From NCBI GenBank assembly GCA_043228905.1, contig JBHGNT010000003.1:13454001-13518000 (forward strand): a DNA stretch of 64,000 bases, given 5' to 3'. Below are positions 1 to 10,457 of this stretch, one piece after another (the stretch's first letter is position 1; each line of letters starts with the position of its first letter). Source of the stretch: Azolla caroliniana (Eukaryota; Polypodiophyta). The notes beneath the pieces are model-generated. The model was not told the origin of the DNA, did not search any database, and worked only from the letters and a program-made list of their open reading frames with translations. The position numbers and the translations under genes are program-made.

Positions 1-2
1 TT

Positions 3-3000
3 TCCTCGTGTCCATCAATATCTGAGTTGTCTTGTTCTACGTTATTTTATTGTGTACTTGATCCGGACATTCACGTTTACAATATCGATAATGTCCCGAT
101 TCAATTAACATATTTTGAACAACAACAACTTGATGAAATCTTAAATGATTTTCATGATGTTTTTCCAAGTGAACTACCTGATGGGTTACCTCCTAAACGT
201 AATATAGACCATCGTATAGATATTGTACCTGGTGTTGCACCAATAAGTATACCTCCGTATCGCTTAAGTCGATCCGAAGAAGATGAGGTATCTAAGCAAC
301 TCAAGGACTATTTACGAATGGGTTATATACGTTATAGTAAATCTCCATGGGGTGCACCAGTTCTCTTGGTTAAAAAGAAAGAGGGCACATGGCGTATGTG
401 TATTAATTACCGACGCTTGAATAAAGTGACGATCAAGAATTCGTATCCATTGCCCCGGGCTGACGATCTAATTGACCGTCTCCAGGGAGCTAGGTATTTT
501 ATGAAACTTGATCTCCGTACTGGCTACCATCAAATACGAATAAGTGAGGACGATGTTCCTAAAACGGCATTTCGTACGCGCTATGGCCATTACGAGTTTT
601 TGGTTATGCATTTTGGTTTGACCAATGCTCCGGCTACTTTTCAACAAGAAATGAATGACATTTTCCGAGAACAACTTGGAAAATTTGTCGTTATTTTCTT
701 GGATGATATTTTAGTTTATAGCCGTACATTACAAGAACATGCTAGACATGTCCGCTTTGTTTTACAAACATTGCGTGACAAACAGTTTTATGCGAAGATC
801 TCAAAATGTGAGTTCTTCAAGAAATCAAGTACTTATCTAGGACATCTCATAACCGAACGAGGAGTTGAAATTGATCCTTCTCGCATTGAGAAAATCAAGC
901 TTTGGCCCACTCTTCGGAATATTCGAGAAGTTCGATCATTCCTTGGTTTTGTGGGGTTTTTGCGAAAGTCTCTTCGTAATTACTCCCAATTGACGACGCC
1001 GTTTACTGATCTTTTAAAAGGTCAAACACGTAAGTCTACAAAACCTATTGTGTGGAATGCTACACTAGACCTTGCCTTTAAGGAACTCAAGGACCTGGTT
1101 TGCAAGGCTCCTTCACTTCTTTTATCCGATCCTTCAAAACCTTTTGAGGTTGAAACCGATGCCAGCGATTACGCTATAGGTGCTGTCTTGTATCAAGATG
1201 GTAAACCAATAGCATTCGAGAGTAAGAAACTTGATTCTGCTCAATGTCGGTATACCGTTCAAGAAAAGGAATTATTTGCAGTTATACATGCGCTCAAAAC
1301 ATGGCGCCATTATCTTTATGGAAATCACTTTGTGGTAACTACGGACCACGAGTCCTTGAAATATTTTTGTGACCAACAAGACCTGAAAGGTCGTAAGGCA
1401 CGATGGGCTGATCTCATCCAGGACTTTGATTTTTCCATACGATATCGTAAAGGTTCCATGAACATTGTTGCTGATGCACTAAGTCGCATCCGTGAAGTTA
1501 ACACGCTTAGCTTCACTGAAATATCATCAGATCTTTATGATCACCTTCGAGGAAAGTATCCTGATGACAGTTATTTCGCAAAATACTGGGCAAGAGTTGA
1601 GTCTGGAACAGACACCACCACATCCTCGAAGGAATACTTCCACATTGCTAACGGTTTGCTCTACCGTAATGGGAAGGTTTGTGTTCCACATTTACCCGAG
1701 GTCAAAAAGAGGATTCTTTTTGAATGCCATGATGCACCCTCCGCAGGGCACCCTGGAATACATCGTACACTCGTTCTCATCTCCACTCAATTTTATTGGC
1801 CTAAGATGCGTCCTGACATACATAGCTATGTGACTAAATGTCACCAGTGTCAGGTTAACAAAGCCAAGCGACTTAAAGCCGCAGGACTTTTACATCCCTT
1901 GGACATTCCCAATAATAAGTGGGAAAGTATATCCATGGATTTTATTGTTAGCCTTCCTCGCACCCAAAAAGGTCATGATGCCATCTGGGTTGTCGTTGAT
2001 CGACTAACTAAAATGGCTAGATTTATTGCTACTAAAACCACGGTAACAGCTCCTGAATTGGCTTACCAATTCGTTGACGAATTGTTTCGTTTTTATGGGT
2101 TACTGATGGATATCGTGAGTGATCGAGATCCAAAGTTTACTAGTGACTTCTGGACACAAGTCTTTAAGAAGTTAGAAACTACGTTGAGCATGAGCTCCAC
2201 GGATCATCCTCAATCCGATGGACAGACAGAACGAGTAAATCAAATTATTGAGGACATGCTTCGAGCATACGTTGGTGCAAAACCAACAAAATGGGAACGT
2301 TATCTCCCAATTTTGGAGTTTGCTTATAACAGCTCCAAGCATACGTCGACGGGATATAGTCCTTTTATGTTGATGTATGGTTTTCAGCCACGAGCCCCGA
2401 TTGATGTTACTATACATCATGATGAGTTGCGAAGTACGCAAAACTTTCTTCGGGATATGCAAGATATGTTGCATATTGCACGAGATAATATAAAAACAGC
2501 TCAAGATAGAGCGCGTTTTTATGCCGATCATCATAGGCAACCTCGTGTATTCAACCCTGGACAGAAGGTATTCTTACGTGTACCTCACAATTCTAAGACA
2601 CTGTCTACGGGTAAGTGCGCTAAGTTAGCCCCACGGTTTTGTGGACCTTTTACAGTCCTCAAACGCATTGGGTCATCAGCCTATCATCTCGCTCTTCCCG
2701 ATGGTGTCGGAATTCATCCAGTCTTTCATGTGAGTCGTCTAAAAGAACTTCTAGGTTCTGGCGACAATACAGTTACGACTGAAACTCTGGTTACTTCTGA
2801 AGAATTATCTTCTAAACCACATGTACCAGAAAGAATTCTCGATGTTAAAACAAAAAAATTACGTACTAAAGAAATCCGAGAATTCAAAATAAAATGGATG
2901 GATAAATCAATAAAAGATGCCACATGGGAACGCGAAAATACTCTTAGAACTAACTTCCCTAACTTTCCATTGCAAGAGTGCAATGTTTTAAAGAGGGGGA

Positions 3001-3017
3001 GTATGTTTCGGGCATGA
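3..3017 (+). CDS. Ty3/gypsy Pol polyprotein (RT-RNase H-integrase-chromodomain), 5' truncated by window edge
   Basis: Retrotransposon polyprotein that reverse-transcribes the element RNA and integrates the cDNA. The frame is open to the left edge, so gag and protease lie outside the window. Visible order: RT with the FLDDIL catalytic box, RNase H ([17 protein letters not shown]), an HHCC zinc domain (H-x-H then CHQCQ), an integrase core with D-D-E ([24 protein letters not shown]), and a C-terminal chromodomain-like segment ([19 protein letters not shown]). The frame is uninterrupted for about 1000 codons, unlike the second copy at 19440-22797. The usual MPFGLTNAP motif of RT reads MHFGLTNAP here. 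The stop codon lies 14 bp inside the 3' LTR. The chromodomain suggests a chromovirus. Confidence 0.93.
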   Translation, partial: SSCPSISELSCSTLFYCVLDPDIHVYNIDNVPIQLTYFEQQQLDEILNDFHDVFPSELPDGLPPKRNIDHRIDIVPGVAPISIPPYRLSRSEEDEVSKQLKDYLRMGYIRYSKSPWGAPVLLVKKKEGTWRMCINYRRLNKVTIKNSYPLPRADDLIDRLQGARYFMKLDLRTGYHQIRISEDDVPKTAFRTRYGHYEFLVMHFGLTNAPATFQQEMNDIFREQLGKFVVIFLDDILVYSRTLQEHARHVRFVLQTLRDKQFYAKISKCEFFKKSSTYLGHLITERGVEIDPSRIEKIKLWPTLRNIREVRSFLGFVGFLRKSLRNYSQLTTPFTDLLKGQTRKSTKPIVWNATLDLAFKELKDLVCKAPSLLLSDPSKPFEVETDASDYAIGAVLYQDGKPIAFESKKLDSAQCRYTVQEKELFAVIHALKTWRHYLYGNHFVVTTDHESLKYFCDQQDLKGRKARWADLIQDFDFSIRYRKGSMNIVADALSRIREVNTLSFTEISSDLYDHLRGKYPDDSYFAKYWARVESGTDTTTSSKEYFHIANGLLYRNGKVCVPHLPEVKKRILFECHDAPSAGHPGIHRTLVLISTQFYWPKMRPDIHSYVTKCHQCQVNKAKRLKAAGLLHPLDIPNNKWESISMDFIVSLPRTQKGHDAIWVVVDRLTKMARFIATKTTVTAPELAYQFVDELFRFYGLLMDIVSDRDPKFTSDFWTQVFKKLETTLSMSSTDHPQSDGQTERVNQIIEDMLRAYVGAKPTKWERYLPILEFAYNSSKHTSTGYSPFMLMYGFQPRAPIDVTIHHDELRSTQNFLRDMQDMLHIARDNIKTAQDRARFYADHHRQPRVFNPGQKVFLRVPHNSKTLSTGKCAKLAPRFCGPFTVLKRIGSSAYHLALPDGVGIHPVFHVSRLKELLGSGDNTVTTETLVTSEELSSKPHVPERILDVKTKKLRTKEIREFKIKWMDKSIKDATWERENTLRTNFPNFPLQECNVLKRGSMFRA

Positions 3018-3458
3018 CCATATAATATCCCGTGGTAAGAATTTACCGTAGTATTCTATACACGTGGATAAGTGTGAGGGTTAAATGAGAGTGTAAAGAA
3101 GGGGAGGATTACTTTTAATCCTCGGGATTGAGACAACCCATTAGGTCAAGTGTGAACTTGCCTGGGGGCCTTGGGTTTCGCTATAAATAAGAGGCCTAGC
3201 TACCCTCATTTGATCATCTTTTGACTACATCGAGACTCTGCTCGTGTGGTGGGTCAACTCTTGTAGCGAGCGCGCCAGCACCAGGTACGACTCGACGCCA
3301 CGGCGGTGGTATGGGACGCCGATCGAGGCTCGAGTCCGTCTCGATCCCTTCGCTCGGGGGTGGTCGGGTGGATCGGCACCCTTCTTTCTCTTTCTCCTTT
3401 CTATCTATCTTTTCATTATCCTTATCTTAAGCTTTCATTAGTGCTATGATCTATAATA
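3004..3458 (+). repeat. 3' LTR of the left gypsy element (455 bp)
   Basis: Begins TGTTTCGGGC right after a polypurine tract (AAAGAGGGGGAGTA) and ends CTATAATA. It aligns end to end with the two 455-bp LTRs at 18999-19453 and 43504-43958. The family has TG...TA ends rather than TG...CA. The TATA-like CTATAAATA is near 3181. The element is inserted in the integrase region of copia-1; its 5' LTR is off the left edge. Confidence 0.9.
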
Positions 3459-4969
3459 CCTCCGACTTCGCGTCGGGCTTCTGTTGGCTTTCGATTGGGA
3501 TGCATACATTCGCAATGCTACCGAACACCTTGAGGTGCGACAGGATCGACTTCCTTCCAACGAGGAGCTCGTATGGAGTTAGCTCATGGACTCCATTGGT
3601 GGTGCATCGATTCATGAGATAGACATCTGTGGATGCCGCTTCGGCCCAATAGAAATTCGGCATGTGCTTCTCATGCATCATGGCGCGTGCTACCTCGAGT
3701 ATTTGCCGATTTTTCCTTTTAGCGACTCCATTTTGTTGGGGTGTGTGTCGGCACAAGAATTCTCTACGAATGCCTTCACTTTGGAGGTAGGAGGTGAATT
3801 CATTGGAGAAGTACTCCTTTCCTCCATCCGATCGTAGGCATCGAATGTGCCAACCGGTTTTTTTTCGACTTGCCCCTTGAGCTTTTGGAAGTGGGAGAGC
3901 ACTTCACTTTTCTTGTTCATCGGGTAGATCCACGCGTAGCGCGAGTAGTCGTCGATGAAGGTTACGTAGTATCGGCATCCGCCGATCATCGGCGTTTGAG
4001 CCGGTCCCCATACATCCGAGTGTATGACGTTGAGGAGGCCTTTGCTCGCGTGGCTCTCCTTCGGGAATGGGAGTCGATGTTGTTTGCCGAATTGACACGC
4101 TTCGCATACTCGGTTGACTCGAATGTCGGAAGTCCGATGAAGACTCCCTTTGTTTGCATAGCCCGGAGCCGTTGGAGGTTGATGTGGCTGATTCTTTTGT
4201 GCCAGAACTTGATGTTCGTCTCATTTTTGAGACCTTTAGCATCCATTGCTGATTTCACCTCATTCTAATTGAGGATGAACATTCGACCTTCTCTCCGCCT
4301 CTTAGCTACGACTTGACTATCTTTCTCGATGAAGCATCCTTCTTTGGTGAAGCGGACTTGCATGCCTTGCTCCATGATTTGGCCAACCGAGACCAAATTC
4401 TTTGTTATTGTGGGCACGTGCAAGACATTCTTGATGCAAGTTTGCTCACCTTCTTTCCCGAATGGGACATTGGCGATGTGCCGAATGGGATGCGTGGTGT
4501 CGTCTCCCGTCTCTATAAAGCCGGGTCGATCCGGCATTCGTAAATGGCGAAACCACTCTTCGTGGGATGTCATGTGATGTGAGGTGCCGGAATCTACGAA
4601 CGACACGTCTTCCGGATTGGAGAGGCTTGCAGATTCGGAGGCCGTCATAGAGTTCGCTCTATGCCGCATTACGAATAGTCCTCCGTAATCCCCGTATTCG
4701 GAGTTGTTGGCGTAGTTTGTGAGTTGCCGGCTTGTCGACGCCGACTCGGTTCTATTCTTCCGACACTCTGCCTCATAGTGGCCGATTTTGCCGCAATAAT
4801 TGCAAGTTGCGGGCCTTGTTTGCGGACCTTGTTCGGCTTGGAAGCTCCCTCTTCTTTCGAAGGTTCCTCGATGGCTTCCTCTTCTACCGCCACAACCTCT
4901 TCCTCGACCACCATCCAAATTGGAGAAGAACATTTGTCCTTCCGGTGCCTTGCTTTTTGGTTCGGACGT
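3459..4969 (-). pseudogene. Copia-1 zinc knuckle, protease and integrase, frameshifted
   Basis: Overlapping minus-strand frames give, in order, a Gly/Arg-rich stretch, a CCHC knuckle (CNYCGKIGHYEAEC), a protease site (FVDSGTSHHMT), a GAG-pre-integrase domain (WHKRISHINLQRL), and the integrase core (FIDDYSRYAW, then TPQQNGVAKRKNR). The frame shifts at least twice between about 4260 and 3700. The 3' end is cut by the gypsy LTR in a segment that normally leads to the copia 'KCILVGYS' motif. Closest relatives in the window are copia-2 and copia-5. Confidence 0.85.
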
Positions 4970-5764
4970 TGTAACAGGAACTACACGCTCTCGATGAACA
5001 ACGCTCGGCCACAACCGAGTCTAAGATCAAACACAGAAAATGGATAATGAACGCACGACACAAAGGAGAGAAGAGTACACAGGATGTTTAACGTGGAAAA
5101 CCCTGAGAGGGAAAAACCACGGGAGTCCACAGACTCCAAACTATCACTATATCACAATGATTACAACAGTGAGCTCACGGAGGCAGCGACCTTGCGCTCA
5201 CGATCTTCGCCACAGGTGGCGGTTACAACAGAGGCAACAACCTCTTCCTCTCTCTCTCTCTGTACACTGTTACGCGCTCTCTAGTTTTGTGCCAAGAAGA
5301 ATGACAACAACATCTACTAAGTTTGCCCTAAGTCATATTTATACTTATATGACTTTTCGGCTATTTACAAATATAGCCCCGATGGACTCTCAGAAAACAT
5401 ATTTATGAATATGTCCCTTCATCCGGTGAGCACTCCTCACCGGGCCTGCATCATCCGGCTCTTGCCGGGCACTTGTCATCCGGTTCTCACCAGGTCTTCT
5501 GTAGTCGGGTACTCTTCATCCGGTTCTCATCGGGTCTTCACCATCCAGCTCTTGCCGGGTACTTCTCATCCGGTTCTCACCGGGTCTTCACCATCCGGCT
5601 CTTGTCGGGTACTTCTCATCCGGTTCTCACCGGGTCTTCCATAGCCGGGTACTTCTCATCCGGTTCACATCGGGTCTTCCGTAGCCGGGTAGCCCACATT
5701 TGGTTTCGGTACTCATCAGTACTGTTCTTCTCACTTCCCATCCGGAGGGACCTGTTTCCTAACA
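4970..5764 (-). repeat. LTR (family B) inserted in copia-1 gag
   Basis: Read on the minus strand it begins TGTTAGGAAACAGGTCCCTC and ends GTTCCTGTTACA. It is homologous to the solo LTR at 47589-48336: same start, same CCGG-rich minisatellite (5440-5700 here), same 3' part. The segment at 5410-5700 is a tandem array of a degenerate CATCCGG / CCGGGT unit. The left flank is GACGT and the copia frame resumes near 6294 after AACGT. So the inserted block may be this LTR plus 5765-6293, flanked by an imperfect 5-bp TSD. Confidence 0.7.
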
Positions 5765-6293
5765 CGTTGTTGCGTTGTTACGGGTGTGCGTGTAGAAGGG
5801 GCGGGACCACGGGGGTCTTGGACTAGGGAGTAGAGGAGAAAGAATAAGATATGAGAAATGGAAGCTTAACACCGGATGAGAAGATGAAGAGTAGCACATA
5901 AGCATGGACCAAAATAGATGGAAGCAAGATCCACAACAAGATATATTAAAAACAAGCGAATGATTACAACAATGGTGGCTGCATGGGCCGCACCAAACGA
6001 CTATGAGAAAACCCTAACTGAGGATGAATAAGGAAACCCTAAACGAAACCCTAACTCTAAAACGGTAAGAACTCTAGACTAAGTGGTATACCTCTCATAC
6101 GCAAAATAGGCAACCCCTTCATAAGTGACCCCTCCCTTCCTTTTATAGCCCAAGGAGGGAGGGACCTTACAATGTGGGATAAATTTCCCCTCTTATTTCT
6201 ATACACAATTTCCTAGTATAGGTGTGCACATGTTGCACACCATCGACTTGCCCATTCCACCCTGGTTTCACACTATAGCCGGAAATCTTCACG
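5765..6293 (-). repeat. Truncated LTR-like block (family C)
   Basis: No coding potential. Read on the minus strand it shares ordered blocks with 8225-9000 (+): a TCCCACATTGTAA block, a TATA box in a purine-rich context (minus TATAAAAGGAAGG near 6147), GAGAGGTATACC, and a CCAAGACCCCCGTGGTCCCG block. It is therefore probably part of another LTR that co-inserted with, or inserted beside, the family B LTR. Confidence 0.55.
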
Positions 6294-6861
6294 AAAACGT
6301 GGTTTTCTTTGACCAATAACATCGATTAGAGGTCGAAGAACGAAGGAGGGTTTTCTCTCGCCAAGATTGCCGTCTATAGTGGATCAAATCGTTGTGTGAG
6401 GCTGCCCAAGCATACTTGAACCATCTCGTCTTCGTCGACATTTATGTTGATGGAGCCAAACGAGTCACAAATGCTCTTGATTTTGGTGTAGTCCGACACG
6501 GACATGTCTTTTGCCGAATGTTATTCAACTCTTGCCGGAGTTGAAGTTTGCGGGCGGTCGTGGTGGCGGCAAACATTTTCTTTAAGTTCTCCCACGCCTC
6601 TTTAGGCGTCTTGGCGTCTCGAATGTGGCTAAGCATATGGTCGTGGACACATGTTGCCAAGCAATACATTACCCGACTCGCTCCTTGCTCCCACATTGGG
6701 TAGTTGGTGTTTGTGTTGTCGGGCTTGTCCTCGAGTGCGCCATTGATGTAGCTCCAATACCCTTGGCCGACGAGGTATTGGGTCATCTTGTACTCCCAAG
6801 ATGAATAATTGCTTCGGTCTAGCTTTTCGCTAGGGAGCGAGCTACCCATTTGTGTGTTCAT
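6294..6861 (-). pseudogene. Copia-1 gag (UBN2-type), broken
   Basis: The minus-strand frame from ATG at 6861 gives a typical copia Gag N-terminus (KLDRSNYSSWEYKM, YLVGQGYWSYI, KTPKEAWENLKKMF, LQLRQELNNI). The frame then shifts near 6510, and the remainder (FVTRLAP..., then the ENHV segment) is read in other frames. The protein would form the capsid of virus-like particles. Homologous to gag in copia-2 (14587) and copia-5 (47085). Confidence 0.8.
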
Positions 6862-7015
6862 GTTGTTTTGTGTCTTCCTTGTTGGCTCTTCTTTCTTCGA
6901 TCACATACTTGTGCTACGTAGCGGCATTACGGTAGCGGATGGCCGGAATTTGTCGTCGGCGTTTTGAACACACAATCACGGAGTTGGGTGGGCTTAGTGG
7001 ATTTCTAAACTACAC

Positions 7016-7027
7016 GCTCTGATACCA
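7016..7027 (-). other. Primer-binding site of copia-1 (tRNA-iMet)
   Basis: The minus strand reads TGGTATCAGAGC immediately after the LTR end, complementary to the 3' end of plant initiator methionine tRNA. Confidence 0.85.
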
Positions 7028-7469
7028 TGTTAAGGATTAGGTAATTAATTAAGGAATAATTATTACCTAATTATGTGATAAAGTTATGTGCGGAAGATTA
7101 TGTGATATGTGTGTGTATGTGTGTGAGAGGAAGAGAGAGAGAGAGAGATACACTTATGAATAACACAAGATGGGGGATGAGTAAGTAGATTAACTTAGCA
7201 TTATCATCATCAAATACAAAAATACCGTCAATGAGGTATATATAGGTTTCATGTGCAAGGGTGCACATGTGCTAGGAGAATATAGGTACAACGTGTAAGT
7301 CCTATATTAAATGAGCATGGAGTGGTGGATCTACAATGTATCCCACTCAAGTACAAAATCCTATTTAAGGCTTTATGGTCAACACACTAACTAGATTCTA
7401 TCTAGGTAACTACTAAATTACATGTGTTGACTAACTAACTAAACTAAGTTGAGCTTTATCTCTCAACCA
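7028..7469 (-). repeat. 5' LTR of copia-1
   Basis: The inner (3') edge is fixed by the PBS, where the plus strand reads TGTTAAGGATTAGG. The outer edge is placed at ...CTCTCAACCA by analogy with copia-2 and copia-5 LTRs, which begin TGTTGAG...AAGCTCAAC on their sense strand. The LTR contains a (TG)n/(GA)n stretch at about 7112-7150 and ends in promoter-type AT-rich DNA. The outer edge is uncertain by a few bases because the partner LTR is outside the window. Confidence 0.65.
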
Positions 7470-7565
7470 TTTTCACGCTTCTTCTTTCTGCAACCGATAA
7501 ACAGACCGAAGCTTTCGCTATTCTCAACAATAACCAATAGCTCACACATCACCGAAGAAAAAACC

Positions 7566-8091
7566 ATGTCGATCCCTGTATCTAACAGACTTCATCAATG
7601 GTTGCACAACAAGGGATTGCAAGGATATCTTAGGGTTGTAGATGTTGAACCACACCCCCGTGCTGCAGAAATTGTGAATCAAATTGACGTCGCCAAAATC
7701 ACCAACAAACAGGTACGCCGATTTTGGAATCTTAAAAGGGAAGGGTTCAATGCTATGGATCCACTGAAACCAAAAGTGCTAAGGTCATATTTTGGCGAGT
7801 ATTCGCCATCGGCCAAAGTTTATAAAACACAGGGATGTGAAGAAGAACTATTCTAAGAAGTTGCCAAATTCTTGCTAGAAGTGGCTTTCATCAGTCCCTG
7901 GTTCTACTGCATGCCCAAGCAAAGGGCAAGATTTATTATCGCCACATATGAAGGGGAAACAATCGACTGGGGGTACTTGATAGGGGAAGCACTATGGGAC
8001 CAATTGAAAGGGGTGTAGAATGGAAAACCAATAAAGCCCATCATCGGCCGATGGCTCACATTACTCTGCTCGACACCAAGTACGAAGAGAC
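7566..8091 (+). pseudogene. Element X, N-terminal coding remnant
   Basis: An ATG at 7566 opens a frame (MSIPVSNRLHQWL...) that runs to a stop at 7856. It then continues in the same style through further stops, giving EVAFISPWFYCMPKQRARF, IDWGYLIGEALWDQLKG and PIIGRWLTLLC. The last part resembles the 'putative plant transposon protein' family, in which a GxxIDxGxLI...-type segment precedes SLITxLC. That resemblance is from memory and is weak. Later pieces of the same coding unit lie at 9683-9971, 18460-18998 and 43964-45036. Confidence 0.45.
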
Positions 8092-8224
8092 TTCATAAGA
8101 TCCCAAGGAAGTAAAAGGGCAACCAAGGTCGACATCAACTGCCGAGAGGGAAGTGCCACGTTCTCGTGAAGAATTTCGGCCAGAGGCGGAAACCGGGAAA
8201 CATTGGTTACATCGGCGGGGTGCA

Positions 8225-8752
8225 GCGTGTGTATGCACCCATGTACATTTAGTGTGAATATCGAGGGCGCCTTTATGGCGCCGAAGAGTAGTCAAGTCGG
8301 GGTAGACGATTCCATGGAAGGCGGGATTTGTCCCACATTGTAACGCATCCCTTTCCTTGTTCTATAAAAGGAAGGGAACACCCTTTGTGAAAGGGTTGCC
8401 CATTTTGCATTAGAGGGTATACCGTTAGGTTTAGAGTTAGGTTTCTTCTTCTCCTTCTTCTTCCCCTTCGTGTTTGCTTAGGGTTTGCTTTGGTTCGGCC
8501 TCCTGTGCAAGACCCCGCTCGGCGCGACGAGCTGAGAGCTCCCCGACGGCGGCTTGGCAGCTGACGACTACTGTAACCTACCTCAGTCCGACTCGACGCC
8601 GGGAATGTATTCTTCCCTTTATATATATATATATACGTTTGTCTGTGTATATTCGCGTCGTTGTTGGCATCGGGTGCTTAACCTCTCCTGCGTTTTCTGT
8701 ACATAAGGCGTGAGTCGGGTTGGGCTGTGTGTGCGTGAGTCGGTGTTAAGCA

Positions 8753-8788
<36 letters not shown>

Positions 8789-9000
8789 TCGGGTGCTTCC
8801 GGGGTGTTTCCGGGATGCCCCAGAAACAGTGAAGCACGACTTCCTATGCTCCATCTCTCCCTAGTCCAAGACCCCCGTGGTCCCGCCTTTCTCCACGCAC
8901 GCGCGTACAACTGTGTCGTGCCTTTCGGCTCCGGATCGTTGCGTGAGTCGGGTGGGAACCGCCGAGGTTTTGGACTAGGAGAAAGAAGAATATGAGATGA
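8225..9000 (+). repeat. LTR-like block, family C (+ orientation)
   Basis: Non-coding. It shares ordered motifs with the minus-strand block at 6293-5765: TCCCACATTGTAA, a TATA box (TCTATAAAAGG at 8361), GGGTTGCCCATTTTGC, a TATACC block and CCAAGACCCCCGTGGTCCCG near 8870. A (CT)n microsatellite occupies 8755-8785. It interrupts the reading of element X. The exact ends are not defined because I see no clear TSD. Confidence 0.5.
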
Positions 9001-9682
9001 GGCTAATAATGAATAGATTATTAGAAAGAGAGATAGAAATTTCGTGAATCCCACGAGTGTATTGTATTCGATTAATCAATATTTAGATAAGAATATGTAT
9101 TTAGATTGAAAGAAAGATATAAGAAACTTGTGAATCCCACAAGTATAGATTATATTATTTTTGTGAATCCCACGATTATATTAATCGGTTGGTGTTTTCG
9201 GAAATATATCCAATTTCCAAATATTTCACACACCTATTACATTGTGCTCCCCATCCTTATGTAGTGATGGGAGAGACTAAGCATAGCTACATGCTTTTTT
9301 TTTCTAATATGTTCATGCACACTAAATGTGCATGTGATGCTTTTCTAATCCTTGCTTTTATTTGCTAAATATAGTGCTCATGCACGCTAGATGTGCATGA
9401 GTCACTTTTTAGTTGCTTGCGTTTTTCTATAAAATATTCACGCACTCTAAAAATGAATGATTTACCTTTTAATAAAGGTAGGCGCAAATAAAGCAGTTAT
9501 AGTTATTAAATCTATTTGTAGAACACTAAAGATAAGGTAGCATAATGGTAAAGTTGAGGTTTGGCTACGTGGAGGTACAAGGTTCGAATCTTGCCCTATG
9601 CACGTGATAAATATTTTGATATTCTTATTTTATTTATTTATACGTAATTAAATCGGTTATATTATTTTTACTTTTTCACGTA
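9001..9682 (+). repeat. AT-rich non-coding stretch with three small hairpins
   Basis: No gene is visible. It holds three copies of a hairpin-forming TGTGAATCCCACA-type motif (9042-9056, 9126-9144, 9161-9175) and short direct repeats around CATGCACRCTARATGTGCATG (9310-9410). Near 9541-9604 it has a tRNA-like segment. It probably continues the LTR-like block to the left. Confidence 0.4.
9541..9604 (+). other. tRNA-like segment (possible SINE head)
   Basis: An A-box-like CATAATGGTAAAGTTG is followed about 40 bp later by a good B box, GGTTCGAATCTTGCC. This is the layout of a pol III internal promoter in a tRNA-derived SINE. The acceptor and anticodon arms of a true tRNA are not recognisable. No poly(A) or clear TSD was found. 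Confidence 0.35.
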
Positions 9683-9971
9683 GTGTACGAAATACACTAC
9701 GACAGCGTAACAACGCGACAACGTGAAGAATGGCAAGAACTGGAGCCGACAATTGTTGACACCCAAGAGTCGGAACCAACCCGACAATCAGAAGACAAAC
9801 CCCAGCAACAGTAGGAGCCGACTCCGAACCCCGACTCCCCAAACCCAGAGCCAAGACAAATGCCGAACCCCCAAACACAACCTATCAAGGAATCAACACC
9901 AACTTTTGAGGTTGAGAATCAACCACGACCACCTATATTCCAATCGAAGCAGAAGAGTCAGAGATTTCAAC
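9683..9971 (+). pseudogene. Element X, middle coding remnant (Pro/Gln-rich)
   Basis: One frame reads DSVTTRQREEWQELEPTIV... followed by a Pro/Glu/Gln-rich linker with one TAG stop. It ends at the copia-2 TSD (TCAAC, 9967-9971). Removing copia-2 and one TSD copy joins this frame directly to 18460 (..QRFQ + QTEEDTQ...), which shows that copia-2 inserted into a coding sequence. Confidence 0.55.
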
Positions 9972-10358
9972 TATAAAGAATCGATGGTGATTCTTGTGTA
10001 GCGGAATAGACTAGAGATGTGCGTTATGTGTGTGTGTGTGTGAGAGAGATAGAGGAGAGAAACAAAAGATAGATTAGAGAGACAATAGAATACTCAAGAA
10101 GATGTATATTACAAAGGAGATTAATCGACCTAATTACAAAGTAGGAGGAGAGTGCTTTATATAGTCACTCTCTCTCTTCATTAACTACCGAAGCTCATGG
10201 GTCATGGGGAATGTGAAAACTCATTAGTTATGTTTCATAGAATATGATTCTATGACACATAGTTAATGTGTAGATAAGAGTGGTGACTTTTGACCTTTGA
10301 GTGCACACTCTCAAGGGTGTGTTCACACACTAGACTAGGTTGAGCTTGATTCTCAACA
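9972..10358 (-). repeat. 3' LTR of copia-2
   Basis: Sense start TGTTGAGAATCAAGCTCAAC at 10358; sense end ...CATCGATTCTTTATA at 9972. It matches 14743-14899 joined to 18216-18454 and is related to the copia-5 3' LTR (52086-52466). Contains a (TG)n(AG)n tract near 10026-10050. Confidence 0.85.
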
Positions 10359-10457
10359 CGCCCCCTCAAGCTCAACTTTGGTCGGCTACTTCGGTTGATG
10401 TCCGCTTTGGCTCGTATCCGGTTCGGATGATATCTGGTACATCCGGCTTGTATCCGG

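Larger units (their letters stand above)
3459..7469 (-). mobile_element. Copia-1, Ty1/copia element (5' half), interrupted
   Basis: Minus-strand copia element. Its RT/RNase H half lies left of the window beyond the gypsy insertion. From 5' to 3' on the minus strand: 5' LTR (7469-7028), tRNA-iMet PBS (7027-7016), gag (about 6861-6294), an insertion of LTR sequence (6293-4970), then zinc knuckle, protease and integrase (4969-3459). Gag resumes in sense across the insertion, between an ENHV motif and a charged segment. Frameshifts make it non-autonomous. Confidence 0.8.
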
